A stretch of DNA of 35,781 nucleotides from JAPLDB01 sp038230515 (GTDB lineage: Bacteria; Bacteroidota; Bacteroidia; AKYH767-A; 2013-40CM-41-45), in the NCBI GenBank assembly GCA_038230515.1, contig JBBRND010000038.1:1-35781 (forward strand), in the 5' to 3' direction. Positions 16,094 to 24,031 of this stretch are shown piece after piece. The notes beneath the pieces are model-generated. The model had not been told where the DNA came from. It was given only the letters and a program-made list of their open reading frames with translations, and made no database searches. The position numbers and the translations under genes were made by a program. Numbering within the stretch: position 1 is the first letter of the stretch; every line of letters begins with the position of its first letter.

Positions 16094-17212
16094 TCAGTTA
16101 TTAAATGTTGTAAAAGAGTTGCCATCATAGCTGCACGCGCCATTCACAGTGCCGAACCAAATGTTTCCTGTTCTATCTTCAGTAATACCAAAAATCTGCT
16201 TGTTGCTCTTAATTGTAGTAAAGGACTTTCCGTCATATTTAGTCAAAGTCATTTCAGGACTATTAAGCTTACCATCGCTCAACCAAAGATTTCCTGCCCG
16301 ATCTTCAAAAACATAATATGTAGAATTTGTAAAATTGGTAAAGGATTTTCCACCTGACTTGAGCGAAGCTGAAGGATCGTAGCGACATAGCCCGTCTGCA
16401 CTGCCAATCCAGATGTTGCCCGTTTTATCTTCTATAATTGAACGGACACGATAAAAATCCAAACCCTTTTCATTTCTAAAACTTATAAAAAAATTTCCAC
16501 TTGTACTTGCAGATACCGAAGGATCATAACAGTTTATACCGCCATTACTGCCAATCCATAGTTTGCCGGTTTTATCCTGTACAATTGAACTGATAAAATT
16601 ACTACTAAGCCCGTCTTGTATTGTGAAATTAGTAAAAGATTTTCCATCATAGCGGCTTATTCCGCCCTGAGTGCCAAACCAAATGTTCATTGACTTATCC
16701 GCAAGCATACACATAACGTCATTACCTGCAAGACCGTCTCTCGTTGTGAAATAGGTGAATCTGCCTGAGACGGGATCGTAATAGTAAACGCCTCCGCCAA
16801 TAGTGCCAAACCAAAGTTTTCCTGTTTTATCTTCTAAAATAGAAAAAAAATGAAAATGCTTTAGCCCTTCTTTGAAGGTAACATTTGTAAAAAGTTTGCC
16901 ATCGTAACTTATCAGGCTTTCCCAGGAGGCGAACCAATAGGTTCCGTTTCTATCCTGAAATATATTGCGGGTTATGCTGTGGGGACCATGAGTTGAGGTG
17001 ACGTCCTTCGGCTCTACAATAGATGTGTCTTCAACAGACAAACTACTTTCAACTGGAACAACAGGTCTTGTTTCCGGTAGAATGATAGGGCCTGTTTTTG
17101 ACTCATTTACACTATCCATTGTTTTGTCGTGTCCGTTACAGGAAGTGATAAAGATTAATAATAGGAGTAGTGAACAGATTTGTATCCTGCTAGAGTGTGA
17201 AGAGTCGTTCAT
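16094..17212 (-). CDS. Two-component-regulator-type propeller lipoprotein
   Basis: I chose the ATG at 17212 because it places a clean lipoprotein signal (QICSLLLLLIFITSC) with Cys25 as lipid acceptor; an upstream ATG at 17260 would add 16 residues. The mature part (about 60-372) has at least seven repeats of the form I-x-E-D-(K/R)-T-G-(K/N)-(L/I)-W-F-G-T...Y-D-G-K-S-F-T-x-F. This is the Reg_prop unit of the periplasmic sensor propellers of hybrid two-component systems. Unlike those sensors it has no transmembrane kinase part; it is a free-standing lipid-anchored propeller. Such proteins may sense or bind ligands at the envelope. It sits 3 nt upstream of the M24 peptidase gene. Confidence 0.87.
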   Translation of the reverse strand: MNDSSHSSRIQICSLLLLLIFITSCNGHDKTMDSVNESKTGPIILPETRPVVPVESSLSVEDTSIVEPKDVTSTHGPHSITRNIFQDRNGTYWFASWESLISYDGKLFTNVTFKEGLKHFHFFSILEDKTGKLWFGTIGGGVYYYDPVSGRFTYFTTRDGLAGNDVMCMLADKSMNIWFGTQGGISRYDGKSFTNFTIQDGLSSNFISSIVQDKTGKLWIGSNGGINCYDPSVSASTSGNFFISFRNEKGLDFYRVRSIIEDKTGNIWIGSADGLCRYDPSASLKSGGKSFTNFTNSTYYVFEDRAGNLWLSDGKLNSPEMTLTKYDGKSFTTIKSNKQIFGITEDRTGNIWFGTVNGACSYDGNSFTTFNN

Positions 17213-17260
17213 TAACTCTTTTGAGGACGATGGAAAAGATATATTAAATGTATTTCTCAT

Positions 17261-17589
17261 ATCATCAAAGCCATTTATTCGCTCTCTTTTAGTTTCCTAC
17301 ATGGTGCATAATGGGCACTATAGTACTTTCATGCTGTAAATATACTTCCGCAACCTTGCTTTTTATCCGCCCGTTGATGGATATATTTATCTTTTGTTAT
17401 TTGCCGTTATACTCTCGCAATAGAGATTTGTCAACCGATGGCAACACGAAAGATTGTTCAAGGCGATTTACGTTCATTACTATTTCATGTCAAGTTACAG
17501 TGTCAGTTTAATTTCACACAACATTTAATTATCAGTTCCTTCATCTTCTTCAAAAGCACGGACTCCGCGACCTGTCGAGTTGAGCAGGT
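17261..17589. other. Intergenic region without recognisable gene
   Basis: About 330 bp lie between the propeller gene and the channel gene, both on the minus strand. I see no coding continuity and no convincing -33/-7 pair; TATATTTA near 17337 on the minus strand is a one-mismatch -7 without a -33 partner. Confidence 0.35.
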
Positions 17590-18624
17590 TTAACCTGAAC
17601 TGGCTTTTGATATAAAATAGATGTTTAAAACAACATAGATAGATATCGAAACCCAGGCGATTATTTTATCTACCCTATTGGCTCGTTCAATTTTATCTTT
17701 TTTAATAAGACTTAAAACGTATCCGGAAGATGCAATTACGGTGAGAATAAAAAAGAGCGTGAGGCCATGTAGGGTATCAACTAAGGTGAAGGAAGATGAT
17801 TCGGGCAGTGAAGATTCGATAATGTATTTATTACCTATTACGGCAAACAAAGCGCCTACACCCAATCCGAAGCGGGAATCAATGTGATCAGTGTGAATGA
17901 AGAAACATGCGAGTGCTATGAGGAATGAAACATACATTCCCAGAAAGATTTTCCAAAACAATCCCGTGGCTTCTCGCTTAATTCCAATTTTTACGTTGTA
18001 TGCACTATAAACAGTAGATCCTGTGGTGGTATCGTCAAACGATGTTTCGTATTGCTGTGTGCCTATTGAAATCTTAAAACTGTCGGGGTCAATATCCCAT
18101 CCTTTTAAACTGTCGTTACCCAAGCCGCTCAATGCATGCCTGTCATAATTTTTGCCTCTGTCATCTTTCACTAATACTAAATCATCAATATCAGATTGTG
18201 CATTTTCAATAGTGAACTTTAAATCCTGGTGGTTAAAAGGGAAGTTGTCTATGTTCCATGAATCTTTCATCACACATTGTAATTTCAACACAGTGGCTAT
18301 TCTTCCGGGAATGGTGGTATCAACTTCGTTGTAAGTTACCGTGTATGATTTCGCATCGGGTATTTCCAGGTATTTATAAAAATCTATGTCCTTATTTTTA
18401 TACGTGAACCATAACCAAAAGCTTATGGCATATTGTTTTTGCCTGTAATCAATATCATGAATGCTTGTGATGTATATTCCCACAGCCACGGTATCGGGGT
18501 TGTGCGCATCTTCTTCCAGGTTTTCTTTTTTAGATGCAGTGGGATGCTTGGTTGCATAGGCACTAAAAATTAAAAATGAAGAATTGAAAGTAAAGAGCGC
18601 GAGAAACAGAAGTAGTTTTTTCAT
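17590..18624 (-). CDS. Pentameric ligand-gated ion channel homologue
   Basis: A 344-residue membrane protein of the bacterial Cys-loop receptor-like family (relatives of GLIC and ELIC). A signal peptide (about 1-24) is followed by a beta-sandwich extracellular domain (about 40-218) with the family signatures VAVGIYITSIHDID (47-60) and ISFWLWFTY (67-75). The Pro-loop WNIDNFPFNHQDL (123-135) replaces the eukaryotic Cys-loop and lacks its cysteines, as is usual in bacteria. Four transmembrane helices follow at about 221-242, 252-270, 284-305 and 319-339. The pore-lining second helix, beginning DSRFGLGVGALFAVIGNK, carries an Arg and few Ser/Thr, so ion selectivity cannot be read with confidence. 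It would sit in the inner membrane with its ligand domain in the periplasm. No adjacent ligand-binding or transport partner is evident. Full length for the family. Confidence 0.88.
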   Translation of the reverse strand: MKKLLLFLALFTFNSSFLIFSAYATKHPTASKKENLEEDAHNPDTVAVGIYITSIHDIDYRQKQYAISFWLWFTYKNKDIDFYKYLEIPDAKSYTVTYNEVDTTIPGRIATVLKLQCVMKDSWNIDNFPFNHQDLKFTIENAQSDIDDLVLVKDDRGKNYDRHALSGLGNDSLKGWDIDPDSFKISIGTQQYETSFDDTTTGSTVYSAYNVKIGIKREATGLFWKIFLGMYVSFLIALACFFIHTDHIDSRFGLGVGALFAVIGNKYIIESSLPESSSFTLVDTLHGLTLFFILTVIASSGYVLSLIKKDKIERANRVDKIIAWVSISIYVVLNIYFISKASSG

Positions 18625-18837
18625 TTTAGCAAGTTTAATTAATTAATAAGTAGTTTTTAATGTTTTTTAGTTGGCACTATCCTCATTCGTGACTCACAGC
18701 GGATCATGTAGGGAATTCCTCCAGTGGCTGAATGATTCAGTTCGTGCGCTGTAAAGTTTTTAAAAGAACCGTTTGCTTTTATGCGGCAAATTTAAACACC
18801 TGTGAGGAGAATTCCTAGGTAGATCCACGAAAGATGA

Positions 18838-19131
18838 TTATTTTGTTGTTTCTTTAAACGGACTCCATTGGGTAAATCCTTTTTTAGTGGAATCATCGGC
18901 TTGGTTCCATTCAAATACGGCTCCGTATTGGTTAGCCTTTAAACCTAGATGTGTGCTATACCATTCTCTCATTTTTTTTTGGTCTTTGCATTTTAAAAAG
19001 ATACCGCCAATACCGGTTACTCTTTTCATTTTAGAGTTGTCGTCAGATCGGTTAGTAATTAAATTATTGAAAGCAAAACCCAGTCCGAATGTTGTTGCAA
19101 GTACAACTGTGATTAGTATTGCTTTTTTCAT
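18838..19131 (-). pseudogene. Truncated VOC (glyoxalase-like) gene with N-terminal anchor
   Basis: 97 codons. Residues 1-21 are a hydrophobic signal or anchor (ILITVVLATTFGLGFAF). Residues 35-96 (KRVTGIGGIFLKCKDQKKMREWYSTHLGL...GFTQWSPFKETTK) are the first beta-alpha-beta half of a vicinal-oxygen-chelate domain. The second half, which carries the remaining metal ligands and normally adds 60-70 residues, is absent. Sequence beyond the stop at 18838 shows no continuation in any frame that I can find. The gene therefore looks 3'-truncated, not frameshifted. It lies beside other gene remnants. Confidence 0.75.
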
Positions 19132-19162
19132 GTCGTCAAAATTATAAGTTTAAGCATTGTGA

Positions 19163-19594
19163 TTATTTTTCAAGAATGTTTTTCAAAACAGACAAACTTT
19201 TATCCATGTCTTTCGCAATCCCTTTTTCTACAAAGAGCAGCAGGAAGTTAAGGGGATATTTAAGGGTGCTTGCATTGCTCATTGTTACTTTTGTTTGATT
19301 ACCTGACACAGATTCTGTAACCATGTTTGTGTGGCCAACTGCTACAAAAGGTTTTACAAAACGAATTTCGGTTTCAATCCTTTTCCCTTCTACAATTCCT
19401 TTAATTTCCTTTTCGCCTTCACCTACTTTTTTATTTCCGCTCCGTGCTTAAATAAATCCAACCGCTCCGTCAGTTCCTCTAAATTCATTTTTCTTGCCGG
19501 GGTCAGCCACTGCTCTCTCGTTGAAGTTGTCCCAGTTTTTGAGTAGTTTTAAATAGTCAAAAACTTTTTGCAGGGGTGCATTGATGATAATTTC
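19163..19594 (-). pseudogene. SRPBCC/START-like pseudogene, 5'-truncated with internal stop
   Basis: Reading 144 codons on the minus strand gives a recognisable SRPBCC (polyketide cyclase/START-like) domain: EIIINAPLQKVFDYL, then WDNFNERAVADPG, FRGTDGAVGFI, an in-frame TAA (19450-19448), then KKVGEGEKEIKGI, ETEIRFVKPF and a normal C-terminal helix ending LKNILEK. The start codon and the N-terminal anchor usual in these proteins are missing; upstream the frame closes at a TAA near the 21-bp array. It therefore has two independent lesions. The live form would be a membrane-anchored lipid- or hydrophobe-binding protein. Confidence 0.8.
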
Positions 19595-19688
19595 ACTTTA
19601 AAAGTGAATCTTCAGTAACGCAAGTTCCCGCGCTCAAAATCCCTGCGCACCGTTTACCAATGTCCGGCCAAGCTTTGTCGCATCCGTG

Positions 19689-20003
19689 TACAGCATTTGA
19701 TAATCTCTGTACAGCATTTGCTAATCCGCGTTTAGCATTTGATAATGCCTGTTCAGCATTTGATAATCCGTGTTTAGCATTTGATAATGTCTGTTTAGCA
19801 TTTGATAGTCCGTGTTTAGCGTTTGATAATGTCTGTACAGCATTTGATAATGTCTGTACAGCATTTGATAATGTCTGTTTAGCATTTGATAGTCCGTGTT
19901 TAGCGTTTGATAATGTCTGTACAGCATTTGATAATCCGTGTATAGCATTTGATAATGCCTGTTCAGCATTTGATAATCCATGTTTAGCATTTGATAATGC
20001 TCT
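19689..20003. repeat. 21-bp tandem array, 15 units
   Basis: Fifteen consecutive 21-bp units follow T(T/A)(T/C)AGCATTTGATAAT(G/C)(T/C)C(T/G)TG. Sub-variants (TTTAGC.., TACAGC.., TTCAGC.. and GTCTG, CCGTG, GCCTG ends) recur in blocks, for example 19794-19856 against 19878-19940, so block duplications have occurred. All three frames of one strand and one of the other stay open because 21 is divisible by three. The minus-strand frame 20021-19593 would encode heptads L-S-N-A-x-x-x (142 codons) and a plus-strand frame gives A-F-D-N-x-C-x. I see no signal, domain or initiation context that makes either convincing as a gene. Flanks do not match the 42-bp elements. Confidence 0.9.
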
Positions 20004-20138
20004 GCGAACACAAACAATCACGCCATTTTCAAAGAAATATTTTCATCCTGCTGCAAAAACTACATCATCGGCAGTTGTTTTTCTAAAATCTCCTGAAAAT
20101 CTTACAAAAAAAGAACAGCTTTTTTCCTAAAATAGAAG

Positions 20139-20228
20139 TTGGTGAAAGAAAAATTCACGAGCACCTACCGCGGAAAAATTGAAGCTAAAAACAAAGGAAT
20201 GATTGATATGTATTTTGTGGAAGCATAA
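20139..20228 (+). pseudogene. C-terminal remnant of a class III adenylate/guanylate cyclase
   Basis: The frame reads LVKEKFTSTYRGKIEAKNKG followed by MIDMYFVEA and stop. This matches the end of class III cyclase catalytic domains (F-x-C/S-x-x-R-G-x-I-x-x-K-x-K-G-x-x-x-x-Y-x-V). The frame closes at a TAG just upstream and no catalytic core precedes it, so only about 29 codons survive. It lies directly after the 21-bp array, which may mark the deletion joint. Confidence 0.65.
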
Positions 20229-20649
20229 AAATAATCATTGCCGGAGGGCCTTCGAATGTAGCCTCTTGCGTGGTGGCGAAACTCTACAGTTTTAAATCAC
20301 AACTAAAACTATCTTAGTATCAAAACAAAAAGCACGGGCAGGCGCAGGTTAATTTACCATGCAAGTTTATATACCTGTAAGGCTTCACAGCCGCACAAAA
20401 AATCTTCGCCCTAGGACACGACAGCAATGGATTAGCGAGGTTAATGAAGCCCCATAAGAAAAATAAAAAGGATTGGTTTTGATTTGGTACCCATTGCTTA
20501 GCGCGGGATGGCTTGCACATACGGCTTTGGGAACATGCCGCAGGCACCAATAACTTCAGGCATGTGTGAATCATGTAACAAATAAAATAAAATATGTAAC
20601 GCTTATTCATTACAACAGGGTCACCTTTGTCGCGAAATAAATCGGTGAA
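20229..20649. other. Intergenic region with weak REP-like trace
   Basis: About 420 bp follow the cyclase remnant. A TGGTGGCGAAAC segment near 20269 resembles the tail of the REP-like repeat. A 96-codon minus-strand frame (20610-20320) is Cys-rich, with no domain or initiation context; I do not accept it as a gene. Confidence 0.35.
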
Positions 20650-20857
20650 ATGAAAAATGAACTACTTGTTCAGTTATTTAAAATAAAAACGAAAATATCA
20701 TTCACCCTATTTTTAATTGCAACGTTTTTTTACCTGCAATTCTGTTCAGGCACAAGTAGATGTAAATATAAACATCGGCTCACAGGCACTATGGAGTCCT
20801 GTCGGTTATGATTATGTTGAATACTACTATTTGCCGGAAGCAGATGTGTTTTACTAA
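20650..20857 (+). pseudogene. Frameshifted small secreted protein
   Basis: From ATG 20650 the frame gives a basic n-region and hydrophobic core (ISFTLFLIATFF), then drifts off. One base over, the sequence reads CNSVQAQVDVNINIGSQALW, SPVGYDYVEYYYLPEADVFY and stop. Removing one T from the T7 run at 20725-20731 joins them into a signal peptide plus a mature protein starting QVDVNINIG. That mature part resembles a small periplasmic family in Bacteroidota with a conserved GYDYVEYYYLP core. Even when repaired it stops early compared with the longer family members I recall. The extra T could be real or a sequencing error. Confidence 0.6.
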
Positions 20858-20949
20858 AGGTCAGCAGAAACAACATGAAAACGGAAATAAGGGTCACAAA
20901 GGTAAATAAGTAATACGTAAATTAATTCTCAGCATAAATAAAAAAACAA

Positions 20950-22578
20950 ATGATAAACAAATTACTCAATATTGTAACAGCAGTTTCTCTATTAGCTTTT
21001 CCGAATGTAAATTTTGCACAAGCGCCTAATTTAGGCACCGCAGCAAATTTTGTTCTCTTCACCACGAACGGTGCTGTAAGCAATGTAGGTATTTCTCAGC
21101 TTACCGGCAATGTCGGAACTAACAATGGTTCCAGTACTGCTTTCGGTAACGTAAACGGGCAGATGCATGATGCTGATGGTGTAAGCGCACAAGCTGCATC
21201 CGATTTGCTGATTGCCTATATTCAGCTCAACAACACTGTTCCAACTTTTTTTCCTGCACCACTTTTAGGTAATGGAGATACGCTTATTGCAGGTGTGTAT
21301 TTTATTTCTCAAGCAGCCACGCTGAACTTAGATCTTACTTTAAATGCACAAGGCAATTCGAATGCTGTATTTATTTTTCAGATACAGGGACCTCTTTCCA
21401 CCAATGCTAATTCAAAAATCAAATTGATTAATGGAGCCTTAGCTTGCAATGTTTTTTGGAAAGTAGAAGGATTGGTGGATATGACTACCGGAACTTCGAT
21501 GAAAGGAACTGTTATTGCGAATAATGCAGCAATTAACTTGAACACTGGCGACACGCTTGAAGGAAGAGCGCTTTCTACTACCGGAGCTGTTACAGTTGCC
21601 GGAGTGTTGGCATATACTCCTATCGGTTGCGGAAGTCCTGTTCTTAATGGCCCTACTGCTCCAACACTTGGTGCCGCTGCATGCTATGCAATATTTTCTT
21701 CGGATGGTGCAGTTTCTAATTCAGGTATAACCTATGTTACCGGGGATATCGGAAGCAACAACGGCTCTGCTACAGGATACAATTCCTTATATGTAACAGG
21801 CACTATTCATCCCATTCCGGATGGGTCCACTGCACAATGCGCAGCAGATCTGTTAACTGCATATAATTATGTGAACACCCTCCCTTTTGACATTCAATTA
21901 TTGTATCCTGCACAATTCGGTAGCAATCTGGTTCTTACACCGCATACCTATTTTATGCAAGGAGCTGCAACATTTACAGACTCACTTTACCTGAATGCAC
22001 AGGGAAATGCAAATGCAGTCTTTGTTATTCAAATAAATGGTGCACTTTCTACAAGTACTTATTCAAAAGTCAAGTTGATCAATGGAGCACAGTCAAAAAA
22101 TGTGTATTGGAAAGTTGAGGGCGCAGTAGGAATAAACAACTATTCTGTTTTCCGCGGAACGATAATTTGCAACAACGGATCGATAGGTGCATTAAATACC
22201 GGAGTGATGCTTGATGGCAGAGCGCTCACAACATCCGGGGCATTAAATACTACTGCAATGACTGCTACTGCCACTATGATTCCTGCAAATTGTGCCTCTG
22301 TTGGTGTTGCATCTCTTGATGCATCTATGAATGAGGTGATACAGTTCTGTCCGAATCCATTCAGCGCATCTGTTACCATTACGATAAACGATTTGCTCCA
22401 GATTAACAATTGTAAATTAAGGATGTATAATGTATTAGGAGAAGAAGTGATGAATGCAAAAATCACGAAACAATCAACAACTCTTGAAACAAGTGAATTT
22501 CCTTCGGGAATTTATTTTTACAAAGTGATCAGCAACAACAAAACAATACAATCAGGTAAACTGATTTCTCAAGAATGA
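20950..22578 (+). CDS. Double DUF3494 ice-binding-like protein with T9SS signal
   Basis: A 542-residue exported protein. The signal peptide ends at about residue 24 (NVNFAQ). Two tandem DUF3494 (ice-binding protein fold) domains follow at about 27-225 and 238-448. Each opens LG(T/A)AA.. with a TGxxGxNNGS(S/A)T motif (TGNVGTNNGSST, TGDIGSNNGSAT), contains Y-F-(I/M)-Q-A-A-T and LNAQGN.NAVF.IQI.G.LST and N-V-(F/Y)-W-K-V-E-G, and ends with the GR-A-L-(S/T)-T-(T/S)-GA signature. Residues about 462-542 are a T9SS type A sorting domain (FCPNPFSAS to GIYFYKV). DUF3494 proteins include true antifreeze or ice-adhesion proteins, but many such domains in mesophiles have no shown ice activity. Tandem domains on a secreted, surface-sorted protein suggest adhesion. 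Monocistronic. Confidence 0.92.
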   Translation: MINKLLNIVTAVSLLAFPNVNFAQAPNLGTAANFVLFTTNGAVSNVGISQLTGNVGTNNGSSTAFGNVNGQMHDADGVSAQAASDLLIAYIQLNNTVPTFFPAPLLGNGDTLIAGVYFISQAATLNLDLTLNAQGNSNAVFIFQIQGPLSTNANSKIKLINGALACNVFWKVEGLVDMTTGTSMKGTVIANNAAINLNTGDTLEGRALSTTGAVTVAGVLAYTPIGCGSPVLNGPTAPTLGAAACYAIFSSDGAVSNSGITYVTGDIGSNNGSATGYNSLYVTGTIHPIPDGSTAQCAADLLTAYNYVNTLPFDIQLLYPAQFGSNLVLTPHTYFMQGAATFTDSLYLNAQGNANAVFVIQINGALSTSTYSKVKLINGAQSKNVYWKVEGAVGINNYSVFRGTIICNNGSIGALNTGVMLDGRALTTSGALNTTAMTATATMIPANCASVGVASLDASMNEVIQFCPNPFSASVTITINDLLQINNCKLRMYNVLGEEVMNAKITKQSTTLETSEFPSGIYFYKVISNNKTIQSGKLISQE

Positions 22579-22590
22579 ATCATTCTTTTA
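22571..22590 (+). terminator. Short hairpin overlapping the stop codon of the DUF3494 gene
   Basis: AAGAATGA and TCATTCTT form a perfect inverted repeat through the TGA stop and are followed by TTAT. A small, weak terminator. Confidence 0.4.
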
Positions 22591-22898
22591 TAAAAAATCT
22601 CTGCAAGGTAATAAGCATACTTTCATTTTAATACCGTGCTGGCAAGTCGTGCATTGATTTTTTGAACGTGGTGACACCTGCCGTTTGTTAAACGCAAACA
22701 TTCTCCACTTTTTGTGAGCAATGAATAATTTTATTTTAAAAGCTTACCCTCAAAAAAATTTTTACCCCCACGCACAAAGTACACTTTCTTTTTTTTCGAC
22801 ACACAAACCCAATGCCGAAAAAAAATGAAAGAGTGTTTTCGCCAACGCTTTGTTCCGTTTCGTAGCAAATTAATCTTTTAAAAATCTACCTTTGCCTT
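22591..22898 (+). promoter_or_regulatory. Upstream region of the ECF sigma operon, with -7 box
   Basis: About 300 bp without a gene. TACCTTTG at 22887-22894 is an exact -7 TAnnTTTG match, but no good -33 partner lies 19-21 bp upstream. Transcription from it would begin at or just after the ATG at 22899, giving a leaderless message, or a very short leader to the ATG at 22911. An ECF-dependent promoter may lie further upstream. Confidence 0.4.
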
Positions 22899-23474
22899 AT
22901 GGAAAATGTAATGGATACAACCAATACAACTGCAACACTCAAATGTTGGGTTGAGTTGTATTCCGACCAGCTTTATACTTGGGCTTATTACAAAACATCA
23001 GATAGGGAAACAGCAGAGGACTTAGTTCAGGAAACGTTTTTGGCAGCCGTTCATTCGTTTCAAAAGTTTGAAGGAAAGAGTGAACCTAAGACATGGTTGC
23101 TCTCCATTTTGAAAAACAAAATTGCCGACCATTTTAGAAAAGCATATCGCAACAATGCCAACAACAACGTTTCATTTAGTCAATTTTTTGACAGCAACGA
23201 AGATTGGATAACCGACCAAAGACCGCAACAATGGAAAGACGATGATGAACAACATTTGTTAGACAATTACGATTTCAAAAAAATACTAAACGACTGTTTG
23301 GGAAAATTACCTTCCAATTGGAAAGCATCTGTTTTATTAAAATTCATGGATGAAAAAGACAGCAATGAAATTTGTCAGGAATTAGAAATTGCCCCGACAA
23401 ATTATTGGCAAATACTTCACAGAGCAAAACTTCAATTACGAAAATGTTTAGAATTAAATTGGTTTACCCCGTAG
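22899..23474 (+). CDS. ECF-type RNA polymerase sigma factor
   Basis: A 191-residue group 4 sigma factor. Region 2 (about 18-84) has the core-binding and -10-recognition block TAEDLVQETFLAAVHSFQKF and PKTWLLSILKNKIADHFRK. Region 4 (about 129-185) has the -35-binding helix-turn-helix SNEICQELEIAPTNYWQILH followed by RAKLQLRKCLE. The NYWxxLHRAxxxLRxCLE ending is typical of the ECF subgroup paired with short soluble zinc anti-sigma factors. A matching gene lies 280 bp downstream. An ATG at 22911 is an alternative start. The four genes 22899-24646 are separated by at most 5 nt and form one operon. The inducing signal is unknown. Confidence 0.92.
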   Translation: MENVMDTTNTTATLKCWVELYSDQLYTWAYYKTSDRETAEDLVQETFLAAVHSFQKFEGKSEPKTWLLSILKNKIADHFRKAYRNNANNNVSFSQFFDSNEDWITDQRPQQWKDDDEQHLLDNYDFKKILNDCLGKLPSNWKASVLLKFMDEKDSNEICQELEIAPTNYWQILHRAKLQLRKCLELNWFTP

Positions 23475-23478
23475 GATT

Positions 23479-23757
23479 ATGTATTTCTATGTTTATGTTT
23501 TACTTTCACTAAGTGATAAAATGTTTTATACAGGTTATACAAATAATTTGAAGGCCAGACTACTGGAGCATCAAGATGCAAAAGTTTTTTCCACAAAGAA
23601 CCGTTTGCCAGTTGTATTGATATATTTTGAAGGATGTTTGAATCAGCAAGACGCAACAAGGAGAGAGAAGTATCTGAAATCAGGTAGCGGAAAAATATTT
23701 TTAAGAAACAGAATGAAGGAATATTTTATACAAAATCCAACGGGGTTTAAAAAATGA
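23479..23757 (+). CDS. GIY-YIG nuclease-domain protein
   Basis: A 92-residue single-domain protein of the small GIY-YIG group (YhbQ/UPF0213-like). The paired strands are Y-V-Y-V-L (4-8) and Y-T-G-Y-T (17-21). The conserved R27 follows in LKARLLEH, and the candidate catalytic Glu is E51 in YFEG. RREKYLKSGSGKIFLRNR (61-78) is the usual basic tail. Such proteins are structure-selective or repair-associated nucleases, with activity often unproven. The start is 4 nt after the sigma factor stop and the end overlaps the next ATG (ATGA). It is therefore locked inside the sigma/anti-sigma operon, an unusual place for this family. Confidence 0.9.
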   Translation: MYFYVYVLLSLSDKMFYTGYTNNLKARLLEHQDAKVFSTKNRLPVVLIYFEGCLNQQDATRREKYLKSGSGKIFLRNRMKEYFIQNPTGFKK

Positions 23758-24026
23758 AACCAACGAAACGGTTGAAAGATTTCATGATGCTTTCCTGCAA
23801 AAAAGCATCAGCACTTATTGACAAAAAATTTCTTTTCGGTTTAACCCGAAAAGAAAAAGTAATCCTGAAAATGCACACTGCCTTTTGCCATGCTTGCACC
23901 GCTTATGAAAAGCAAAGCAAGTTGATTGATAAAATTCTGCATACACATATTCATTCTCACAGCGAAACAAATCTTCCTGTTATTTCAAACAAAGAATTGC
24001 AAAAGCTAATTATTTCCAAACTGTAA
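23754..24026 (+). CDS. Putative zinc-binding anti-sigma factor (zf-HC2)
   Basis: A 90-residue soluble protein with the ZAS signature: an N-terminal M-L-S-C-K-K-A-S (Cys15), a helix, then H-T-A-F-C-H-A-C (41-48), which is H-x3-C-x2-C. In this family the His and Cys residues hold zinc and a helix masks the sigma factor. The upstream ECF protein has the C-terminal type expected for such a partner. Start overlaps the GIY-YIG stop by 4 nt. There is no transmembrane helix, so it likely acts in the cytoplasm, possibly redox- or metal-responsive. A His-rich patch, HTHIHSHSE (52-60), may be an extra metal site. Confidence 0.82.
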   Translation: MKPTKRLKDFMMLSCKKASALIDKKFLFGLTRKEKVILKMHTAFCHACTAYEKQSKLIDKILHTHIHSHSETNLPVISNKELQKLIISKL

Positions 24027-24031
24027 CACCG

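Noticed and set aside
19593..20130. Heptad-repeat protein genes (L-S-N-A or A-F-D-N repeats) on either strand
   Set aside because: Three overlapping frames are equally open over the 21-bp array and none has a credible start context, so only the repeat itself is annotated.
20320..20610. 96-codon minus-strand Cys-rich frame
   Set aside because: No domain, signal or promoter, and it lies in repeat-derived intergenic sequence.
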